A stretch of 64,000 bases of DNA, taken from positions 8,848,246-8,912,245 of the forward strand of contig CM055098.1 in assembly GCA_029204225.1 (NCBI GenBank), given 5' to 3'. Under the pieces are notes generated by a model that saw only the letters and a list, made by a program, of their open reading frames with translations, was not told the DNA's origin and ran no database searches. The translations under genes and the position numbers were made by a program. How positions within the stretch are numbered: the stretch's first letter is position 1; the number at the start of each line of letters is the position of its first letter. This stretch comes from Diphasiastrum complanatum (taxonomy: Eukaryota > Streptophyta > Lycopodiopsida > Lycopodiales > Lycopodiaceae). Shown here piece by piece: positions 58,850 through 64,000 of the stretch.

Positions 58850-59845
58850 CAAGCTCATATCACCATGTCCTTCTACACGACCATCAAGTTTTCCAAACCC
58901 CTGCGAGATGCCTTATTGCATAGCTCCTAGAAGCTTGATGTACTAGATGAGTCAAGACATCCGGAAAACACTGAAGTGATTCATATTGTTGACATGAGCT
59001 TACTTCATATCGGTGTTGCTAAAGGTAACAACATCACTTTATCAGCCATTCTTGATAGTGGCTCTAGCGTGAATATTGTCGCCTTGTCCTTAGCAAAGAC
59101 ATGGGGAATATCCTCATTGGAAAAGCCTTACGTATGGTTGACCAACAAATGACGACACCTGCCAGTCACATAAGCAATTTGCCCATCAAAATTGTCGGTT
59201 TGATTTTTACCATAGAGTGTGTCGTACTAGATTTTCTTGATGAATTGCCCACCTATCAATTCCTTCTTGGAACACCTTGGTTAGCAATGCCGGAGTGATT
59301 CAAGATTGGAAGAAAAACAAAATTGTTTTTGGCAACAAAGATAGAAGAATCTTTGTCGATGCCATCGAAAAGATAAAGCCTGCACCCGTTGAAGATGATT
59401 GGTCCTCAACTACCTATGATGACCCCGATAGTATCGATTCCACCATAAAGGGTCATTACATGCAAAGTACTGATATCATCAATCGGAGACATGCCTTAGC
59501 GACCATCGATTGTGTCAATGCCACTCTTTGTGTGAAAGAAGTTCACCAAGAGGACCCAATTGAAATCACTATACACTCCACAAATATCAACACTCCCATC
59601 TTGTCCTTGTACATGATGGTTGAACTCCCTATTGAGTGGATGCCTGAAGATGTCTTTGTTAAGACATATCCACCAATGAGGATGGAATTCTTACTGGGGG
59701 AGAACATGAGTTATCTAACGACCAACTAATTCACTCGCTGGATCCCGAGCATTTAGGAAAGTGTCATTTACCAAAAGAGATTAAGCTTCCATTACCATTG
59801 TATTCACAAATTCCAGCCAGAATCTATGAACACGATTTTCTACTT
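58850..59845 (+). pseudogene. Gypsy protease and linker
   Basis: TLSAILDSGSSVNIVALSLA holds the D-S-G active site (about 59040-59090). After a frameshift near 59130, HISNLPIKIVGLIFTIECVV, TYQFLLGTPWL and GVIQDWKKNKIVFGN follow. The linker (59400-59740) is Asp/Ile/Thr-rich and ends LLGENMSYLTTN; an out-of-frame HSLDPEHLGKCHLPKEIKL extends to about 59845, where the element stops. Confidence 0.85.
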
Positions 59846-59849
59846 TTAC

Positions 59850-61016
59850 TTCTCTTCTTCCTTACGTCTTCTTCTTAGGTGGTTTCCACTCTGAAAACTG
59901 GGTGTTTCTGCCCGTTTTCAGATTTCAATTCTTTCAATTAGGACCTCTAGTTCAAAACTGTTTCCAAGCAGATCGTTTGACAGTTCAACATTTGTATTCC
60001 CAATCTGTCAGTGGGATGAAACAGTTTCGTCCAATCCAGCTGCATGCATTTACAAGCCATGTAACCAATCCTTGCTCAACAGACTAGTGTTTTGAATCAG
60101 AGAGCAATCTACAAATCTGTCTACTACACTACTCTAAAAAATCAGGGAACAATACAACATCAAGATTAATTTACACAATAAAAACAAAAATCAAGAAAGC
60201 TAACTACCTAACAACATTCTAGCAATTCCAAGAATCAAGAAATACACCTCTCTTGATGCTTGGAATGCCCAAGAACAATCAAGGACATGATTGTTAGTGA
60301 ATATGCAAGATCTGATCCACAATCTTAGTCTATTTAGTTTACTTGGATGCTGAAAATTACAAAATCAAGAAACAAGAAAGCTAATCCACATTTACATTCC
60401 ACATTGCAACAAAGAAAACAAAAAATCTAATTAATCCACAACCACAAGAAGGAAATCAAAGCATGTTCATAGGAATTTCACTCAAGACAATAGCCATGAA
60501 CAAGGAGCTTCTCAATTGCCAATAACCCGTGGAGGATCTTCTTCATTCATGCAAGAGAAATGACAATACGATAAAAGCTCCCTCACAAGAGAGGGGGCCC
60601 CTTAAATAAGCAAGAGGGCTACCCATGTGGAGCCTAAGTGGCAATTTCACTAGTTTAGAAATTACAAGTGGAAATAGCTCTTCCACTAGAGGTCACCATC
60701 AAAAGGTGGCTCACTCCACTTTTATTTAAGAGGGGTCTACATTTATCTACATTGCCTAGGAATGTCACTAGCTCCTACATGGTCGTTCCTTCTTTGGGAT
60801 TCACCATGTAAGTTCACATAGAAACAATCTGTAATCCTAGCTAGTAATCCTTGGCTCTCATGCTTGGCTCTCAGCTTCTCCTGCTCTCCTCCTTCTGAGA
60901 CCTCCTTGGTCGTGGGTGGAAAATGCTCTGTGTTTTCAGCTTGGCTCGGCATCTGGGGATTCTCTGGAATCTGCTAACATTATCCACCCCTAATCTATTG
61001 TAGGACCCATTGCAAC
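59850..61016 (-). repeat. Probable gypsy 3' LTR (minus), no gene
   Basis: Right end TTGCAACA (61016) is TGTTGCAA on the minus strand, just after the accessory ORF. A minus-strand TATA-like TTATTTAAGGGGCCCC lies at about 60600. The left border is not defined and no partner LTR was found. Confidence 0.4.
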
Positions 61017-61025
61017 ACATGTCAA

Positions 61026-62640
61026 ATGTTGTCGTTCCTCTTGGCACTTAGAAAAGCGTGGATCTTCTTTCACTTCCATAAAACTAGATGCTTATTTGTC
61101 ACAAAAGTCGTTTCACAAGATTTGGAAATCTCTCAATGGCCTCTACATCCCAGCCCGTTTGAGAACCTCCTGCGAGTCCTATTCGCCTCGTCGTCTTGCC
61201 GTCTATTTCTGCTCGCTCATTTTTCTCCCTAAGGCTTTGAATACTTGGACCCATGTATTCACGTATCTTCTCGATGAAACCCATTTCCTCCTAGTCTTCT
61301 ATCACCGTGACATATCGTGACAACATGAAGGCCGCTCTGTAGTAAAGTCGGGCCATCATCTCATGGTCTTCCTCTGACTGGAGGGCCTCGTTGGGATTGA
61401 TCCTTATTGGATCCAAGCCGCGATCCCAAAAACACTCTTGCTGCATCATAAACACCATCGATCGACAATACTCGGTGCTTTCTTGTATTCACAGATCGGC
61501 GTTGGTCTTGTACTTGTGCCCGAAATCCAACAATTGTAGCCTCAGGTTATCCAAGGAGATATTGCCTAAGATTCCTGGAATTACCGGCCAGTTTATCAAT
61601 TCGACTCGTGGTCGATCTATGGGCCAAGGATTTTTTCGTTTGAGCGGCATGTAGAAGGGAGTAGTTCTTTTCCATGTCGGTGCCCTCAGATATTCTTGCA
61701 GCCGCCTGCTATCCTTGAGGACTTTATTTCGTGACTCAGGTTGTGGTTGCAGCACCGCAATGATCTCAGCCCTTGTGAAATATTGGCTTTGATCAATCTC
61801 TTCTTTGCCTCCCCTCATGTTGGGAGGATATTTCCTTTCGAACTTCTCAGATTCATTGGTGTCTGTCATATTTCCTCTTGGACGGTTAGGTGAGGCTGCT
61901 CTACGTCATGGTGGTGGCCTTGCCACATAATCATCTAGGGCCTTAGTGCCCGTATCACTTTCTTTAGCCCGCTCGCTTGTAGATGGCTCACTTGTGTCTG
62001 TATCTTGCTTGGACGAGAATCTTATGGTTTCCGACGGATCTGCCAGGAATTCATTGTCACCACCAGTATCAGTGTTAGTTTCTGGAGGGTTAGGGATGGA
62101 GTGATCAGGGAGAGAGGCATAGGGATGACATGTTTAGGAGGAGGAGGTGGTGGGTTTAACAAATTGTGCGTCGCACCGGGAGAACGGAGCTATTGTAGGA
62201 ACTCGTCCTGTCGAGCTTTGTATGTGTCAGCTGGACCTTTAGATCGGCCCAATAATCTGCTAGGAGGTGGTGGAGAGGAGGAAAGTGAGAATCAATGTTT
62301 TAGAAAAATTAAATGCAGAATAAGAAGAGGGGTTAAAAGAAAGGGAAAAAGCTCCGGAAGCAACTTTGGCTCTCTGGCCACCCGATTATGAGCTACCATC
62401 TGAACGTCGAGTTTGCCCATCCTTCTTGTCATCTCCATCATCGTCCCGTGGTTTCTTTGTAGAAGCACCGGCTTGGGCCTTGCACGTCGTGTCCCATAGT
62501 TGGTTCACCTTGTCCAAGACTTGCTGCAGGGCCTTTGCAATTTCTTCAATCTGCTTCTGGAATTCAAGGATGATCTTTTTTTGCTTGGCCACGACATTCT
62601 CAAAATTTTTCTTCTTGGCTTCTCGTTCCTAAATTAGTCA
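61026..62640 (-). pseudogene. Gypsy accessory ORF (minus), related to 11857-13611
   Basis: In minus order: a coiled stretch at about 62630-62400 (KKIILEFQKQIEEIAKALQQ), a Lys/Asp tail (KKPRDDDGDDKKDG), a broken middle (62391-61870), then 61869-61489 (FTRAEIIAVLQPQPESRNKV, RVELINWPVIPGILGNIS) and ARLYYRAAFM (about 61340). The last two parts correspond to NFNWPIIKSEYG and ARVYYRAAFL of the 11-20 kb element, in the same order. No integrase or RT lies before it; at 62640-62717 it meets a copia gag. Function unknown. Confidence 0.6.
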
Positions 62641-62716
62641 CACATATTTTTCCATCCGAATGGCTGTGGCCTGTGGGGCCCAGAACTATGTATCCTCGGG
62701 CTTAACCAGAGGAGTA

Positions 62717-63016
62717 TCAAATGTCACAGTCATACTTCTGCTTCAATCTTTCCCATGCTGCATGACTGCCTTCGCAGTCTTCAATCTGCATGAGTAGATC
62801 TTCATTTATGGATGAAATGATGATCGCCATTGCGCGCTCATCTTTTCTGATCCATTCAGCTCTCCTCGGGTCTCCCTCTGGAGGCTGCACCTCTGAGAAC
62901 TCGGTCACCGACCAGATGCCTTCGCCCTTCAGAAGTATTTTGATTTTGAATTTCCAGATTCTGTAATTTGCGCCATCAAGACTGATTGCTACTCTAGTCT
63001 GGATTGTCGTAGTCAT
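62717..63016 (-). pseudogene. Ty1/copia gag N-terminal fragment
   Basis: MTTTIQTRVAISLDGANYRI, WKFKIKILLKGEGIWSV, then AMAIIISSINEDLLMQIEDC and HAAWERLKQKYDCDI: 100 codons open, then the gag ends at the border with gypsy sequence. PBS and LTR lie in proper order upstream (63071-63578). Confidence 0.88.
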
Positions 63017-63070
63017 ATTGTGTTGTCTGGAAGAATTACTGCTGGGATATCAGTAGTGATAACTTGTGGC

Positions 63071-63578
63071 CTCTGATACCATGTCGCGGAAGCGAGGCTG
63101 TTCTCTTTTCGTCTTCGTCTTCTTATTCGCGAACACTTTTGTATCTTTGAATTTTCTTTTGCGCGGAAGTTTTACAGGATCCTAGACACACGACTACACA
63201 TCACATAACACATTCTATTCTAGCAATCGAGACAAATGATAACACAAGATAGGGAGATGCACGAAAATAGAACAACTGTATTATCAGTTTAGTTTTTAGA
63301 GCGAGATCGTCAATGTCTCACTCGTTGGTGGAATGACACTCTGCTCTTTCGCTGTGTTCTGCTCGTTGGCAGACTTTCATGCACAACTATGGTTTCTAGT
63401 ATTTTTCTGCTCTACTCGCTACCTCTCTCTCTGTCTCTTACAGATCTCTATATTCAGATTCCTATAGTTATGATCCAAAGAAGATCGTTTATACCTCCAC
63501 TGTGTGGAGTTTACAAGAAGATAAAACGTAGAATCATAAGACTGGTTAATGCTAATTCAAGTTTTGTTTGACGGCACA
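63071..63578 (-). repeat. Copia 5' LTR and PBS (minus)
   Basis: Minus TGGTATCAGAG (63071-63081) is an initiator-Met PBS directly against the LTR end TGTCGCGG (63082 on plus). The right border is near GACGGCACA (about 63578). A TATA-like minus GGTATAAACGATC lies near 63485-63497. Confidence 0.75.
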
Positions 63579-63580
63579 CA

Positions 63581-64000
63581 TGCCGCATGATCGAGAAGAC
63601 GACAAACAAGTTGCTGACGGTTGGATGCAGAGAAGGAAATCTCTACCAGGCCAAAATAGTCAGCAACTCTGATAGCATATCAAATGCTTCAGAAAATGAA
63701 GATCAGCTCTGGCATAGGAGAATGTATCATCTGAATATGCGGAGCCTACATGACATGAGCAGAAAAGACAGTGTCATAGGTCTCAAGGTTTCAAGACCCG
63801 AAACTGAGTTTTGCGAAGCTTGTCAGAAAGGCAAGCAACATCGGAATCCATTCATGCATGAAGGAAGAAGAGCCAAGGAGATTCTTGAGCTCGTCGCTGG
63901 AAAACAAAATACCATACAAAATGTGGACAGGCAGAAAGCCTGATCTGTCATACGTACGGGTGTTTGGATGTGCAGCATACAAGTACATTCCAAAAGAAAA
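63581..64000 (+). pseudogene. Copia pre-integrase domain joined to integrase end, core deleted
   Basis: LWHRRMYHLNMRSLHDM and FCEACQKGKQHRNPF form the HHCC zinc-binding part. At about 63892 the sequence jumps from AKEILELV to (frame change) KIPYKMWTGRKPDLSYVRVF and GCAAYKYIPKE, which belong after the catalytic core. The D-D-E core is therefore missing by an internal deletion. It continues beyond the window. Orientation is opposite to the copia LTR on its left. Confidence 0.88.

Larger units (their letters stand above)
54791..59845 (+). mobile_element. 5' part of a Ty3/gypsy element (LTR to protease)
   Basis: 5' LTR about 54791-56022, Asp-type PBS 56024-56036, a long AT-rich leader carrying a MITE, gag knuckles at 58203-58590, and protease to about 59740. 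The pol linker fades near 59845. RT, RNase H, integrase and the second LTR are absent. It appears to have inserted into the copia fragment ending at 54790. Confidence 0.7.

Overview
This window is nuclear DNA of a land plant: spliced introns, Ty1/copia and Ty3/gypsy LTR retrotransposons with plant-type primer-binding sites (initiator-Met type for copia and TRIM, Asp type for gypsy), a CACTA-transposase-associated DUF4216 domain, hAT-type MITEs, a tRNA-derived SINE and long (GA)n microsatellites. The species cannot be fixed from the sequence. The large share of decayed, nested LTR elements suits a large, TE-rich genome. No bacterial operon, CRISPR array, rRNA gene or intact tRNA gene was seen.

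Layout. 1-417 holds the last two exons of a host gene. 418-6384 is mostly non-coding, with a possible MITE and a 601-bp tandem duplication. 6385-7287 holds two GA arrays. 7940-9301 (minus) is a copia RNase H remnant joined to a non-retroviral reading frame. 10330-10915 is a DUF4216 remnant. 11041-20307 (minus) is one gypsy element with both LTRs but no integrase. 21100-21372 is a second DUF4216 fragment, followed by three GA arrays. 22124-24349 is a copia pol (plus). 25140-25790 is a copia integrase scrap. 26356-29510 (minus) is a copia gag-pol carrying a SINE. 30061-33116 (plus) is gypsy integrase plus accessory ORF. 34463-37378 is a gag-only element with two gag domains. 38293-42892 has two inverted copia LTRs around a gypsy LTR and a copia element whose reverse transcriptase has been replaced. 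42975-44957 is another gypsy integrase tail plus accessory ORF. 45306-50062 looks like low-coding intergenic DNA. 50063-50745 is a complete TRIM. 51560-54790 holds copia gag fragments and one small ORF with a signal peptide. 54791-59845 (plus) is the 5' part of a gypsy element carrying a perfect hAT MITE in its leader. 59850-62640 (minus) is a gypsy 3' end. 62717-64000 holds two oppositely oriented copia fragments.

Nearly every coding feature is a mobile-element relic with stops, frameshifts or lost catalytic residues. The stops are largely Trp codons changed by G-to-A on the sense strand. No retroelement here is complete enough to be autonomous. The most interesting material is: (i) a shared foreign reading frame of about 100 residues next to RNase H in two separate copia copies, replacing reverse transcriptase in one; (ii) a gypsy element whose RNase H runs in frame into a coiled-coil accessory ORF in place of integrase, with related accessory ORFs at other loci; (iii) a gag-only element with tandem gag domains; (iv) two cleanly bounded miniature elements (TRIM and hAT MITE) with exact target-site duplications.
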